A stretch of DNA of 64,000 bases from contig JAQSDM010000005.1 of assembly GCA_029945945.1 (NCBI GenBank), positions 496,001 through 560,000 of the forward strand. Reading direction: 5' to 3'. Positions 18,335 through 27,131 of this stretch are shown here, piece by piece. The notes under the pieces are model-generated. The model searched no databases. It saw only the letters and a list, made by a program, of their open reading frames with translations, and was not told the origin of the DNA. Within the stretch, counting starts at the first letter, position 1. Every line of letters begins with the position of its first letter. The position numbers and the translations under genes were made by a program. This DNA comes from Algoriphagus sp. Its GTDB lineage: Bacteria; Bacteroidota; Bacteroidia; Cytophagales; Cyclobacteriaceae.

Positions 18335-18405
18335 GGTATTTTGGGTTTTAATCCGTTAGATTGGATTCAAATTACTAAATCTCCATTTAATTGCTTTTTT
18401 GATTA

Positions 18406-19539
18406 ATGAAAATGTTCAGCTACTGGGAAAAAAAGCACTTTTTTCACTGCGATTTGGCAGTGGTAGGTTCAGGTTTCGTCGGATTGTCTACGGCAATCCA
18501 TTATAAGAAAAAACACCCGAAAGCCAGGGTTCTAGTTTTGGAACGCGGTGTATTTCCAAATGGAGCAAGTACAAAAAATGCGGGTTTTGCATGTTTTGGC
18601 AGCTTGACTGAGATTTTGGATGATTTCTGGCAAATGACTCAGGAAGAGGTTCTTGAATTGGTTGAGAAGCGCTACAAAGGGCTTCTTCAAATTCGAAAAA
18701 ACTTTGGGGACAAAGCCCTTGGTTATAAACATACTCACGGTTTTGAACTGATTGACGAACAACTTCTCCAGGCAATGGATCAGATGGAAGAAGTCAATAA
18801 GCTTTTAAAGAAGATCTTTAATAAGGAAGTTTTTTCCAAAGTGAAAAAACCTGAAAAGCTTGGGTTTTCTGAAAAGATTAAAGTAATAGTTGAAAATAAA
18901 TTTGAGGGCGAACTTGATCCTGGGATGTACATGGATTCCCTTTGGGAAATGGCAGAAAAACTCGGAATCAGAATTCTGACAGGAGTTTCAGTTCTCGAAA
19001 TAATGAAGGATGAAGGAAGAATTCTTGCTGAATCCAATTCCGGAAAGGATTCTATGGAATTTGTCGCAGAAAAAGTTGCAATCTGTACGAATGCATTTAC
19101 AAAAAAGCTTTGGCCTGAATCCGACTTGGTGCCCGGCCGGGGTCTGATTTTGTTGAGCAAGCCGCTCGACTTTGAAATTCCATGGAAAGGAACCTTTCAT
19201 TTGGATAAAGGCTATGTTTATTTCAGAAAAGTTGATGGAAGGCTATTGCTTGGCGGAGCAAGAAATAAGGATTTTGAGGGGGAGAAAAGCACCGATTTTA
19301 CTGTGAACCCAAAAATTAAATCGCATCTGGAGAAATTGGCGAGTGATATTATTTTTCCAGGGAAAGAAATTCAATGGGAAATGGAATGGACTGGGATAAT
19401 GGCATTTGGCCCTAAAAAATCCCCACTGATCAGGCAAGTTGGCAAAAAAACGGTAGCAGCTGTACGGCTCGGAGGAATGGGAGTAGCTATAGGTTGGGAG
19501 GTTGGCAGAGAGCTTTCAGGTCTTTTGCGTAAAATGTAA
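18406..19539 (+). CDS. FAD-dependent oxidoreductase of the DAO family
   Basis: This 377-residue protein starts with a dinucleotide-binding stretch, LAVVGSGFVGLSTAIHYKKK (Rossmann GxGxxG), preceded by only a short non-signal segment. It has the typical DAO features NGASTKNAGFACFG after the Rossmann unit, a middle substrate domain, and a C-terminal FAD motif region GGMGVAIGWEVGRELSGLL. It probably oxidises an amino acid or amine. The specific substrate is not evident. The nhaC gene follows after 50 bases in the same direction and may be co-transcribed. Confidence 0.85.
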   Translation: MKMFSYWEKKHFFHCDLAVVGSGFVGLSTAIHYKKKHPKARVLVLERGVFPNGASTKNAGFACFGSLTEILDDFWQMTQEEVLELVEKRYKGLLQIRKNFGDKALGYKHTHGFELIDEQLLQAMDQMEEVNKLLKKIFNKEVFSKVKKPEKLGFSEKIKVIVENKFEGELDPGMYMDSLWEMAEKLGIRILTGVSVLEIMKDEGRILAESNSGKDSMEFVAEKVAICTNAFTKKLWPESDLVPGRGLILLSKPLDFEIPWKGTFHLDKGYVYFRKVDGRLLLGGARNKDFEGEKSTDFTVNPKIKSHLEKLASDIIFPGKEIQWEMEWTGIMAFGPKKSPLIRQVGKKTVAAVRLGGMGVAIGWEVGRELSGLLRKM

Positions 19540-19589
19540 AGTAATTTTTTTTCATTAGATTTCAGCGTTTAATACACCAAACCCCATTA

Positions 19590-21047
19590 ATGCAAGGCTT
19601 AACTCGCGCTCCCAAGGTTTTTGATGCCCTTATTCCACTAGTTTTTTTGATCATTCTCCTGATAATTAATATTCAGGTTTTTGGTACCGATGGACTCTCC
19701 GGATCCAGTCAGATTGTTTTGATTTTATCTGCGGTGGTGGCTGCTTTAGTAGCCATTTTCAGACTTGGGTACCATTGGGAAACTCTCCAGGATGGAATTG
19801 TAAAAAGTATAAGCGCAGCAATGTCCAGTATTTTGATTCTGTTTCTGATTGGTGCATTGGCTGGAACCTGGCTATTAAGCGGAATTGTCCCTGCAATGAT
19901 TTATTATGGTCTAAAGGTTTTGAGTCCGGAGATTTTCCTTTTTGCAGCTTGCTTCGTTTGTGCTGTAGTTTCTACAGCAACTGGTAGCAGCTGGACCACA
20001 GTTGCAACGGTTGGGGTTGCATTACTTGGAATCGGAAAGGCACTTGGATTCGAAGAAGGTATAATTGCAGGTGCCATAATCTCCGGGGCGTATTTTGGTG
20101 ATAAAATGTCTCCACTTTCTGACACAACAAACTTGGCTCCAGCAATGGCCGGAACAGACCTCTTTACCCATATACGATATATGGCAAAGACAACTACACC
20201 GACGATGATGATCACTTTAGCCTTGTTTATCATCATTGGTTTCAACTATGAGACGAGCGGATCCGTAGACGATGTGAAGGCTATTTCGGCGATTATTTCT
20301 GAGAAATTCAATATCACGGGTTGGTTATTTATCGTACCTGTTGTCGTATTGGTTATGATCGTCAAAAAGGTGCCAGCCGTACCAGCTTTGCTGGCCGGAG
20401 CTTTATTAGGGGGAGTTTTTGCACTTATATTTCAGCCCCAAATCATCACTATTATTGGTGGAGAGGAGGGTTCATTTGCTTTACAGGGATTTAAAGCTGT
20501 CATGATGGCAATGTACGGTGAGATCAGTATTGTCACTTCCAATGATGTAGTAAACGAACTTCTTGTCACAAGAGGAATGGCAGGAATGCTGAATACCATT
20601 TGGTTGATTATCTGTGCGATGGTTTTCGGAGGAATTATGGAAGAAAGCGGAATGTTGAGAGTATTGGCAGAAGCAATGATTAGAAAAGTACATAGCGTAG
20701 GTTCTTTGATAGCTACAACTGCGGCAACATGCGTATTTTTCAATATTACGACCTCGGATCAATACTTAGCCATCTTGGTTCCTGGCAGAATGTATGCGGA
20801 TGTTTACAAAAAGAGAGGGTTAAAACCTGAAAACCTCAGTCGTACGTTGGAAGATGCCGGGACTGTAACTTCAGTATTGGTGCCTTGGAATACCTGTGGA
20901 GCGACACAAGCATCGGTTTTGGGAGTAGCTACTTTGGCATATGCGCCTTATTGTTTCTTTAATATCATCAGCCCTATCATGACTATTTTATTTGGGTATT
21001 TTAAAATTGGAATTGCGTACTACGACAAAGAAGAACAGTTGGCATGA
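19590..21047 (+). CDS. nhaC: Na+/H+ antiporter NhaC family
   Basis: This 485-residue inner-membrane carrier has about 11-12 hydrophobic helices. NhaC-type signatures are present: ATGSSWTTVATVG, SGAYFGDKMSPLSDTTNLAP and a late VPWNTCGATQASVLG. In this superfamily such proteins exchange Na+ for H+, or sometimes a metabolite such as malate or lactate. It ends with a 4-base overlap onto the exonuclease gene. Confidence 0.92.
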   Translation: MQGLTRAPKVFDALIPLVFLIILLIINIQVFGTDGLSGSSQIVLILSAVVAALVAIFRLGYHWETLQDGIVKSISAAMSSILILFLIGALAGTWLLSGIVPAMIYYGLKVLSPEIFLFAACFVCAVVSTATGSSWTTVATVGVALLGIGKALGFEEGIIAGAIISGAYFGDKMSPLSDTTNLAPAMAGTDLFTHIRYMAKTTTPTMMITLALFIIIGFNYETSGSVDDVKAISAIISEKFNITGWLFIVPVVVLVMIVKKVPAVPALLAGALLGGVFALIFQPQIITIIGGEEGSFALQGFKAVMMAMYGEISIVTSNDVVNELLVTRGMAGMLNTIWLIICAMVFGGIMEESGMLRVLAEAMIRKVHSVGSLIATTAATCVFFNITTSDQYLAILVPGRMYADVYKKRGLKPENLSRTLEDAGTVTSVLVPWNTCGATQASVLGVATLAYAPYCFFNIISPIMTILFGYFKIGIAYYDKEEQLA

Positions 21048-21646
21048 TTCCTTTTCAGATTACAAAAGAAGAAATTAATGAGCTCCCTCTTGGTCAATTT
21101 GAGGGGGAAATCTACCTCGTCAATAAAGTAGAAGATGTGGAGGAAGTGGTCGAGTTTCTCGAAACTCAACCCATCCTTGGATTTGATACTGAGACAAAAC
21201 CTGCTTTTCGCAAGGGGGTAATAAATCCCGTTTCTTTGCTCCAGCTTTCTACTAAAACCCAGGCTTTCCTGTTTCGATTAAATGATATCGGATTTCCGAA
21301 TGACCTTCGGGCACTTCTGGAGCGTGAGCATATCGTAAAAGTTGGTGCAGCTGTTCACGATGACTTAAAAGGCCTGTCCCGACTTACAGATTCATTCTAT
21401 CCAAACTCATTTTTTGATCTCAACGACGAGCTGAAAAAAGTCGGATTTCACAATGTTGGGGTCAGGAATCTTTGTGGAATGGTCCTGAAAATGCGGATTT
21501 CCAAGTCCGAACAAGTTTCAAATTGGGAAGCGTCGGTCTTGACTGAAAAGCAGCAACGCTATGCAGCGACGGATGCCTGGGCATGTCTGGAGATTTTCCA
21601 GTTGTTGAAAAAAGAAGGATACCTCGACGAATTATTCAGGAGTTGA
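21044..21646 (+). CDS. 3'-5' exonuclease, RNase D/WRN-like DEDDy family
   Basis: This 200-residue protein consists of a single DEDDy exonuclease domain. The acidic residues lie in LGFDTETKP, in VGAAVHDDLKGL and in the last motif, QRYAATDAWACLEI, with Tyr as the base. There are no HRDC domains, so it is smaller than RNase D. It may act on RNA or DNA. The start overlaps nhaC by ATGA, and its last 11 bases overlap the convergent YigZ-like gene, so no terminator fits between them. Confidence 0.88.
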   Translation: MIPFQITKEEINELPLGQFEGEIYLVNKVEDVEEVVEFLETQPILGFDTETKPAFRKGVINPVSLLQLSTKTQAFLFRLNDIGFPNDLRALLEREHIVKVGAAVHDDLKGLSRLTDSFYPNSFFDLNDELKKVGFHNVGVRNLCGMVLKMRISKSEQVSNWEASVLTEKQQRYAATDAWACLEIFQLLKKEGYLDELFRS

Positions 21647-22262
21647 TCAGATCCAGTCCTTTCACATCGGTCAATCCGGAAAGTACAACATCCTTAATTC
21701 CTTCCCGAAATTCTAGTTGCATCCGACAATCCAGATTCATTTCCTGAGATTTGATTTGGAGATCGTAAGTCTTCACCAACTTCATTACTTCGTTCATTGA
21801 TGCGTAAGGAAATTGAATCTCAACTTCTGCCGTTACTTGTTTTTCTATGATTTCTGATTCCTCGATGGCCAAAGCAGCGGCTGTTTTGTAAGCCTGAATC
21901 AGACCACTCATTCCCAATTTTGTGCCTCCGAAATACCGAACTACTACGATCAAAATATTAGTTAGCTCTTTGGATCGAATCTGTCCGAGAATCGGATCTC
22001 CAGCAGAATGATTGGGCTCTCCGTCGTCAAAAGCACGGAAATGGTCACCATCTTTTCCCAGTACCCAGGCAAAGCAATGATGGCGTGCATCGAAATAAGT
22101 TTTACGCAGTTTTGCCAGATTTTCTTTTATCGCATCTTCGGATTTCACCGGAAAAGCGAAGTAGTAGAATTTACTGTTCCGCTCCTTGTATAATCCTTCG
22201 CAAGGAGTTGAAATTGTAAAAAATGTATCTTCAAACGCTGCAGCATCCTTCAGACTTGACAT
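21636..22262 (-). CDS. YigZ/IMPACT (UPF0029) family protein
   Basis: This 208-residue protein has the IMPACT N-terminal domain with RKTYFDARHHCFAW, AFDDGEPNHSAGDPIL and IVVVRYFGGTKLGMSGLI, and the small C-terminal DUF1949-like domain ending in DLINS. The family is linked to translation and ribosome stress in eukaryotes, and bacterial YigZ remains poorly defined. It is transcribed toward the exonuclease, with an 11-base tail overlap. Confidence 0.93.
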   Translation of the reverse strand: MSSLKDAAAFEDTFFTISTPCEGLYKERNSKFYYFAFPVKSEDAIKENLAKLRKTYFDARHHCFAWVLGKDGDHFRAFDDGEPNHSAGDPILGQIRSKELTNILIVVVRYFGGTKLGMSGLIQAYKTAAALAIEESEIIEKQVTAEVEIQFPYASMNEVMKLVKTYDLQIKSQEMNLDCRMQLEFREGIKDVVLSGLTDVKGLDLINS

Positions 22263-22366
22263 GCTTGGGTCATCTTTGGTTGGAAGCGAAAATAGAAAAT
22301 TAACCTGTGGGTAACCTTAATTCAAACTGAATTATCTTAATTTTAAGAAAACCGGAGCTAATAGAA

Positions 22367-22792
22367 ATGCCTGAGAATTTTATTGACCAAAATCCATTTT
22401 TGATCCGGTTGCCGGGTGAATCCGCTCCAACCGGTGAACTGCACTTCTGGGAAAATGAAAAACTATTTCCGCAAGGAATCAAACGTTGTTTTTGGATTTC
22501 AGGAGTGAATGTTGGAGAGACCCGTGGCAATCACGCCCATTGGAAAGAATCACAGGTTTTGGTAGCGTTGAGCGGATCCGTGGAGATTGAAGTTGAAAAT
22601 ACCAAGGGGGAAAAATGGAGTTTCTCACTTTCAGGATCTGGAAATGGTCTTTTTATTCCTCCCATGAATTGGGTAGTAGTTCATTTTTCACCTGAAACTG
22701 TACTTCTGGGATTATCAGATCTGGCATTTTCAGAGGAAGATTACATCAGAGACCGCAGCTATTTTGGAAGCATTCAAGAAAAAAACCACTGA
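22367..22792 (+). CDS. WxcM-like sugar ketoisomerase (FdtA family cupin)
   Basis: This 141-residue single-domain cupin has the FdtA/WxcM signatures RGNHAHWKESQVLVAL, a GS-x-E-V strand, PPMNWVV and the terminal SEEDYIRDRSYF. In this family the enzyme isomerises dTDP-4-keto-6-deoxyglucose at C3/C4, a step toward 3-acetamido-3,6-dideoxyhexoses. A Trp replaces the common Lys right after HAH. Two genes follow by overlap: a FemAB/GNAT-like acyltransferase and a GT2 enzyme. No dTDP-sugar dehydratase or aminotransferase is in the window, so precursors must come from elsewhere. Confidence 0.85.
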   Translation: MPENFIDQNPFLIRLPGESAPTGELHFWENEKLFPQGIKRCFWISGVNVGETRGNHAHWKESQVLVALSGSVEIEVENTKGEKWSFSLSGSGNGLFIPPMNWVVVHFSPETVLLGLSDLAFSEEDYIRDRSYFGSIQEKNH

Positions 22793-23693
22793 ATCCTACG
22801 AACTCAAAGTAATCTCTTCCTTTGAAGAGAAATGGGATTACTTTTTGAGAAATTTCGCTGTTCAGGGTTATTCTGAGCAACTGGATTTTCTTTGGGTAAA
22901 GCAAAAAAAAATAAGGGCATCAATCTCTTTTGCGATCTCAAAAGACGGTGAGGCCTGTTCGCTTCCTCAATCTCCATTTGGAGGATTTTGGCTTGAAGAG
23001 AATCTCAATTCAGAAGCTTTGGAACGATTCATCCGTGCGGTAGTGATGGAATTTTCAAAGAGAGGGATTTTTCAATTGAGCATCACAGAAGCTCCCAAGC
23101 CTTATGGTCAATCGAATGACTTAGTTAATTACCTTTTGTTCAAATGTGGATTTGAGCAGAAAGAAGTCGTGAGTCATCAGTTTTTCATAGGAAGAAAAAA
23201 GATTAAAAAATTGGTTTTAAAAGAACGCCCCGGTTTTGTCATTAAGGAAAATGAAGCTGGAGTAAATGTGATTTACGGGCAAATTCAAAATTTTGGATTT
23301 TTGAAGGAGATCAAATCCTGGAACATTCAGCGTGGCTACGAAGTCAATCTTGACGAAAACAGGATTATTCAACAAGTCTCGGTTTTCCCTGACCGATATT
23401 TTTTGATTACAATTCTTAAAAATAATGAACCGGTCGGTTATTCTTTGGGGGTGAAATTGACCTCCAATTCTTTATACTATTACCTGTCCGCCACCAATCC
23501 TAAGGTTTCTCTTAAAAATGGAGGAGAGCTACTCTTACATGAATTGTTTCAAATTGCTGTTGAGCAAAAAGTTGATTTCATTGATTTAGGTTCTTCTGAT
23601 TTGGAGACTAGCGCAAATCATGGTTTGATGTTTTTCAAGTCTCGTTTTGCGAACGACATTAGTAATAAAATCACCTGGACTTTTAAAAATTGA
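22764..23693 (+). CDS. FemAB/GNAT-like acyltransferase
   Basis: The reading frame uses TTG at 22764, giving 309 residues and a 29-base overlap with the cupin gene. There is no internal ATG before mid-protein, so the exact start is uncertain. The fold looks like two fused GNAT lobes in FemAB style: an N-terminal lobe with LDFLWVKQKK and FGGFWLEENLNS, and a C-terminal lobe with VGYSLGVKLTSNSLYYYLSA, NGGELLLHELFQIA and VDFIDLGSSDLETSAN. Such proteins add acyl or aminoacyl groups, here probably to a surface sugar or glycolipid precursor, as suggested by its neighbours. The acyl donor is unknown. Confidence 0.68.
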   Translation: MEAFKKKTTESYELKVISSFEEKWDYFLRNFAVQGYSEQLDFLWVKQKKIRASISFAISKDGEACSLPQSPFGGFWLEENLNSEALERFIRAVVMEFSKRGIFQLSITEAPKPYGQSNDLVNYLLFKCGFEQKEVVSHQFFIGRKKIKKLVLKERPGFVIKENEAGVNVIYGQIQNFGFLKEIKSWNIQRGYEVNLDENRIIQQVSVFPDRYFLITILKNNEPVGYSLGVKLTSNSLYYYLSATNPKVSLKNGGELLLHELFQIAVEQKVDFIDLGSSDLETSANHGLMFFKSRFANDISNKITWTFKN

Positions 23694-23694
23694 A

Positions 23695-24645
23695 ATGAAT
23701 ACCTCCGATAAGGTCACAATCATTTGTATTGCTTTCAACCATCAGGATTGGATAGAGGAAACGCTGGAAAGCGTGAAAATGCAGGATTATTATGCAAAGG
23801 AATTGATCATCGTTGACAATGGGAGTGAAGATGAAACCAAGGAAATCATCAAAAAATGGGTAAATCAAAGTTCCGGAAGACTGTCGGTTCAAACAGTTTT
23901 TTATGAGGAAACACAGCCATATTGCCAGCTTTTCAACGATATGCTGGCAAAAGTAAACAGCCAGTTTGTGGTCGATCTTTCAGGAGATGATGTGCTTTAT
24001 CCGGACCATTTATCCAAATCAGTGGAAGTTCTTCGGTTGGATCCAAAGGCCGCATTTGTTTTCTCAGACGCTTACATTCTTGAATCAGAAGGTATCGTTA
24101 AGACTTTTTATAGGCGCTCCATTGGCGGAGAATTAGAGGAGGAAATTGAATTGGGTACTATCTATGAGACTTTAATCAGATCCAACTTGATTTGCTCTCC
24201 TACGATTGTATTCAATGCACCGATTTTGATTAAAGAAGGAGGATATGATTCTTCCCTGTATTATGAGGATTTTGACATTCAACTTCGGTTAGCCAGAACC
24301 TATCCGATACTTTTTTCCAACCATATTGGGGTCTTGAAGCGTAAGCACTCCAAGTCACTTTCGGCAAGTCAATATCAGCGTTATCAATCAAAAATGCTCC
24401 CCAGCACGGTAGCTGTTTGTCGAAAAATCCAACAAATGAACAGACAGGATTCTGAGAATAAAGCTTTAGGAATTCGAATTCTTTATGAGCTGAAGCATGG
24501 GCTTTGGTCTGCAAACTTTCAGGCTGCGGAGGATTTGATAACGATTGGAAATGATATCAAACTGAAAGGACTTAAGTTTTTGCTTTTTAAATTCTGGGCA
24601 AAAAGACGTTGGGATATTTCCTGGCTTTATGTGAAAATCACCTGA
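23695..24645 (+). CDS. GT2-family glycosyltransferase
   Basis: The ATG at 23695, one base after the previous stop, gives 317 residues. The GT-A fold is clear: VTIICIAFNHQDWIEETL, LIIVDNGSEDETKEI, a DxD-like FVVDLSGDDVLYPDH, and a late SLYYEDFDIQLRLA (the ED base motif). It transfers a sugar from a nucleotide donor, in the cytoplasm. Last gene of the three-gene cassette, it stops directly beside the stop of the convergent M16 gene (24645/24646). Confidence 0.92.
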   Translation: MNTSDKVTIICIAFNHQDWIEETLESVKMQDYYAKELIIVDNGSEDETKEIIKKWVNQSSGRLSVQTVFYEETQPYCQLFNDMLAKVNSQFVVDLSGDDVLYPDHLSKSVEVLRLDPKAAFVFSDAYILESEGIVKTFYRRSIGGELEEEIELGTIYETLIRSNLICSPTIVFNAPILIKEGGYDSSLYYEDFDIQLRLARTYPILFSNHIGVLKRKHSKSLSASQYQRYQSKMLPSTVAVCRKIQQMNRQDSENKALGIRILYELKHGLWSANFQAAEDLITIGNDIKLKGLKFLLFKFWAKRRWDISWLYVKIT

Positions 24646-25917
24646 TCAGCCTACCACAACTTCAATTAAAGGTCTTTCCTTAAAGTATTTTTCTCCTACT
24701 CTTGTCACTTCTTCAGCAGAAAATGACTTCAAAAAGGCAAGTTTTTTCGTATAAAAATTAAAATCTAAGCCTGAGTGATGGACTGATCGAAATCGATCCA
24801 TGAGGTCGTAAGAAGAGCTGAATCGGGAAAGCATCTGACCAATCATATAATTCCGGACGACTTCCAATTCATCCTCATCTATTGGTTCAGAAACCAATTT
24901 TTCAATTTCGTGGTAGATTTCTGCAATCACTTCCTGGGAGAAGGCTTTCTGAACATCCGCTCCAATCACCCAATAATTTGAATCACCGATTTCGGCAAGA
25001 CTGGAAGAAATACCATAGGTATGACCTTTGTCTTCCCGGATATTCTTGATCAATCTTGATCCAAAATATCCACCCAGAATTGTATTGAAAACTGAGAGGG
25101 CAAAGAAGTCCGGATCAGTTTTTGAAATCGACCAATTTCCAATCCGAATACTGCTTTGAACTGCATTTTCGCGTGATTCGATTACCTGATAAATAGTATC
25201 GGTCGCTGGCAATTCAGATTCTTCAACTCGCGTCCTGTTTGGCAGTACACCCAGTGATTCGCACATGTTTTCTAACTCATTTCCTTCGAAATCACCACTT
25301 ACAAAAACCTCAAGGTCCTGCCATAGCATTTCTGAATAGTAAGATTTCAGTTTTTCTTTGGTGACACTATCGACATGCTTTTCTTCGCTTTCCAATCCAT
25401 AGGGATGGCCTGGTCCAAAGAGTGCTTTTCTAAAAAGTTGACTTGCTTTTGAGGCTGTTTTCTCCTTTTCCAGCCGGATGCTGAGTTTTCGTTGGGATTG
25501 TTTCTTCTCCAGGTATTCCTGTGGAAAAATAGAATCTGTGAACAAGCTTAAAAAAACAGGAATTACTTCCTCAAGATGTTTTTTGGTTGTTAGCAGACTT
25601 AACCCCTCATGAGAATAAGTTAGCAAGGGGCTCACTTCGCTGGCATGAAAATCAAAGAAATTAGCTATTTCCTCTGAAGTTTTGGAGGTTGTTCCTTCCT
25701 GAAGCATTTGCAAAGTGAAAGAAGGCACTAAAGTTTCAACCAGTGGCAAGAAAGCCCGGTTTCCCTTTCCCAATACTTCTATTTTAACCGCAGCTAAATC
25801 GGGAGTTGGAATAAAGAATAGTTTAGCTCCATTTTTCAGAAGCAACTCAGTTGGCGGAAATAGTTCGAAATCTTCCGGAACACGGAAGTCAGGAGCTTTG
25901 GACCTGTCTAGGGTCAT
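24646..25917 (-). CDS. M16-family peptidase homologue, non-catalytic
   Basis: This 423-residue protein has the two-lobed M16 fold of the PqqL/insulinase/MPP type. The zinc motif HxxEH is lost. Aligned on the GT that follows it, residues S66, L69 and Q70 stand where His, Glu and His belong (SFTLQMLQEGT). The C-terminal half keeps the Arg/Tyr-type substrate motif: FGSRLIKNIREDKGHTYGISS. That is the pattern of the non-catalytic subunit of heterodimeric M16 proteases, yet no catalytic partner is adjacent. It starts 2 bases after porV ends, as the last gene of the MBL-pssA-porU-porV operon. No signal peptide is seen. Confidence 0.85.
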   Translation of the reverse strand: MTLDRSKAPDFRVPEDFELFPPTELLLKNGAKLFFIPTPDLAAVKIEVLGKGNRAFLPLVETLVPSFTLQMLQEGTTSKTSEEIANFFDFHASEVSPLLTYSHEGLSLLTTKKHLEEVIPVFLSLFTDSIFPQEYLEKKQSQRKLSIRLEKEKTASKASQLFRKALFGPGHPYGLESEEKHVDSVTKEKLKSYYSEMLWQDLEVFVSGDFEGNELENMCESLGVLPNRTRVEESELPATDTIYQVIESRENAVQSSIRIGNWSISKTDPDFFALSVFNTILGGYFGSRLIKNIREDKGHTYGISSSLAEIGDSNYWVIGADVQKAFSQEVIAEIYHEIEKLVSEPIDEDELEVVRNYMIGQMLSRFSSSYDLMDRFRSVHHSGLDFNFYTKKLAFLKSFSAEEVTRVGEKYFKERPLIEVVVG

Positions 25918-25919
25918 TA

Positions 25920-27131
25920 TTAGTTGGGGATTGTGTAAAGAAGTGAGAATCTCAGAGTCTCAGCCAGCGGGTGATTTTGTGTTTGGGGAACCAAATATGA
26001 AAAATCTACCCCAAGCTTATTTATATCAAATCCTAAGCCCATCGTGAAATATCTTCTTCCTCCTTTATTCGGGTTTTCGTAGAAATAACCTGTGCGTAAG
26101 GCAAATTTATTGTCATAGGAATACTCAACCCCAAAAGAAATCATGACCTCCTGAAGTTCTTCTGTGAACCCATCTGGGGCGTCAGCAAATGATCCAAACA
26201 TTCCTGAAATCAAAGACCTGTTAGGATCTTTTCCCGCTTCAATAATGAGATTTCCATCTTCATCTGTTGCTAAAGTTCCATCCTCATTAGTAGCATAAAC
26301 TGGTGGAGTAGGAACAAGAAGTTTATTGAAATCAAGAGCAAAAGTGATTGTATTAACCGGGTCTAAATCAACAGAATAGGCTGTTCCCAGACGGAAATTC
26401 GTGGGAATGTAATCGAGGTCTTCTGCACTGTTATAAGTGATTTTTGGCCCGATGTTGGAAATATTCATACCCCAGGAAAAGGAGCCTTCTTTTGAACCGG
26501 TGAAGATTTGTTTTTGATAATAAAGTCCGACATCAACCCCAACTCCTATTCCCGGTTTGCTTTCACTTCCACCAACGGATGAAATATTTCCAGAAAGATT
26601 GGAATAGATAAAACGGGAAGAAATTCCCAAACCTAAATTTTGGGAAAGTTTCCTTGAGTAGGTACCACCTATTGCGATGTCTCTCGGGTTGAATTCTCCC
26701 AATTCATTTCCCCGGCCATCGGTAAGCTGAATATCTCCCATGTTGAAATAACGGAGATCGAACCCAAAGGCAGAAACCTCATCAATTCTAAAAAATCCTG
26801 TCAAATAACTGAGCGACATATCATTCACTAATTTTCCGAGCCAAGGAGAATAGGAAAGTGAAAACCCCATTTTTTGATCCACAAAAGCGAGTTTTCCTGA
26901 ATTCCAATGGGCTGAGTTTGCATCTGGAGTGGTGGATACTCCCACATCTCCCATACCGGAATGTCTGGAGTCAGGAGCAAAGTTTAAAAAAGGTACGGCC
27001 GTAGTTATCACTCTTCGGTTAGGATCCTGGCCGGAGATAATAACACTATTTTGAGCAAAAGTGGGTAAAGCAGGCAGGACGAAAACAGCTAAGAATATGA
27101 TTATCCTGTTTCTTTTGACCATTTGTTTCAT
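25920..27131 (-). CDS. porV: Type IX secretion outer-membrane protein PorV
   Basis: This 403-residue protein has a signal peptide (IIIFLAVFVLPALPTFAQ) and a FadL-like outer-membrane barrel. The PorV signature region runs through ITTAVPFLNFAPDSRHSGMGDVGVST, AHWNSGKLAFV and the C-terminal GVDFSYLVP. PorV shuttles T9SS cargo from the SprA translocon to the PorU attachment complex. The first ATG overlaps porU by 4 bases. The protein ends in a barrel-type strand (LRFSLLYTIPN), as expected for an outer-membrane insert. Confidence 0.95.
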   Translation of the reverse strand: MKQMVKRNRIIIFLAVFVLPALPTFAQNSVIISGQDPNRRVITTAVPFLNFAPDSRHSGMGDVGVSTTPDANSAHWNSGKLAFVDQKMGFSLSYSPWLGKLVNDMSLSYLTGFFRIDEVSAFGFDLRYFNMGDIQLTDGRGNELGEFNPRDIAIGGTYSRKLSQNLGLGISSRFIYSNLSGNISSVGGSESKPGIGVGVDVGLYYQKQIFTGSKEGSFSWGMNISNIGPKITYNSAEDLDYIPTNFRLGTAYSVDLDPVNTITFALDFNKLLVPTPPVYATNEDGTLATDEDGNLIIEAGKDPNRSLISGMFGSFADAPDGFTEELQEVMISFGVEYSYDNKFALRTGYFYENPNKGGRRYFTMGLGFDINKLGVDFSYLVPQTQNHPLAETLRFSLLYTIPN

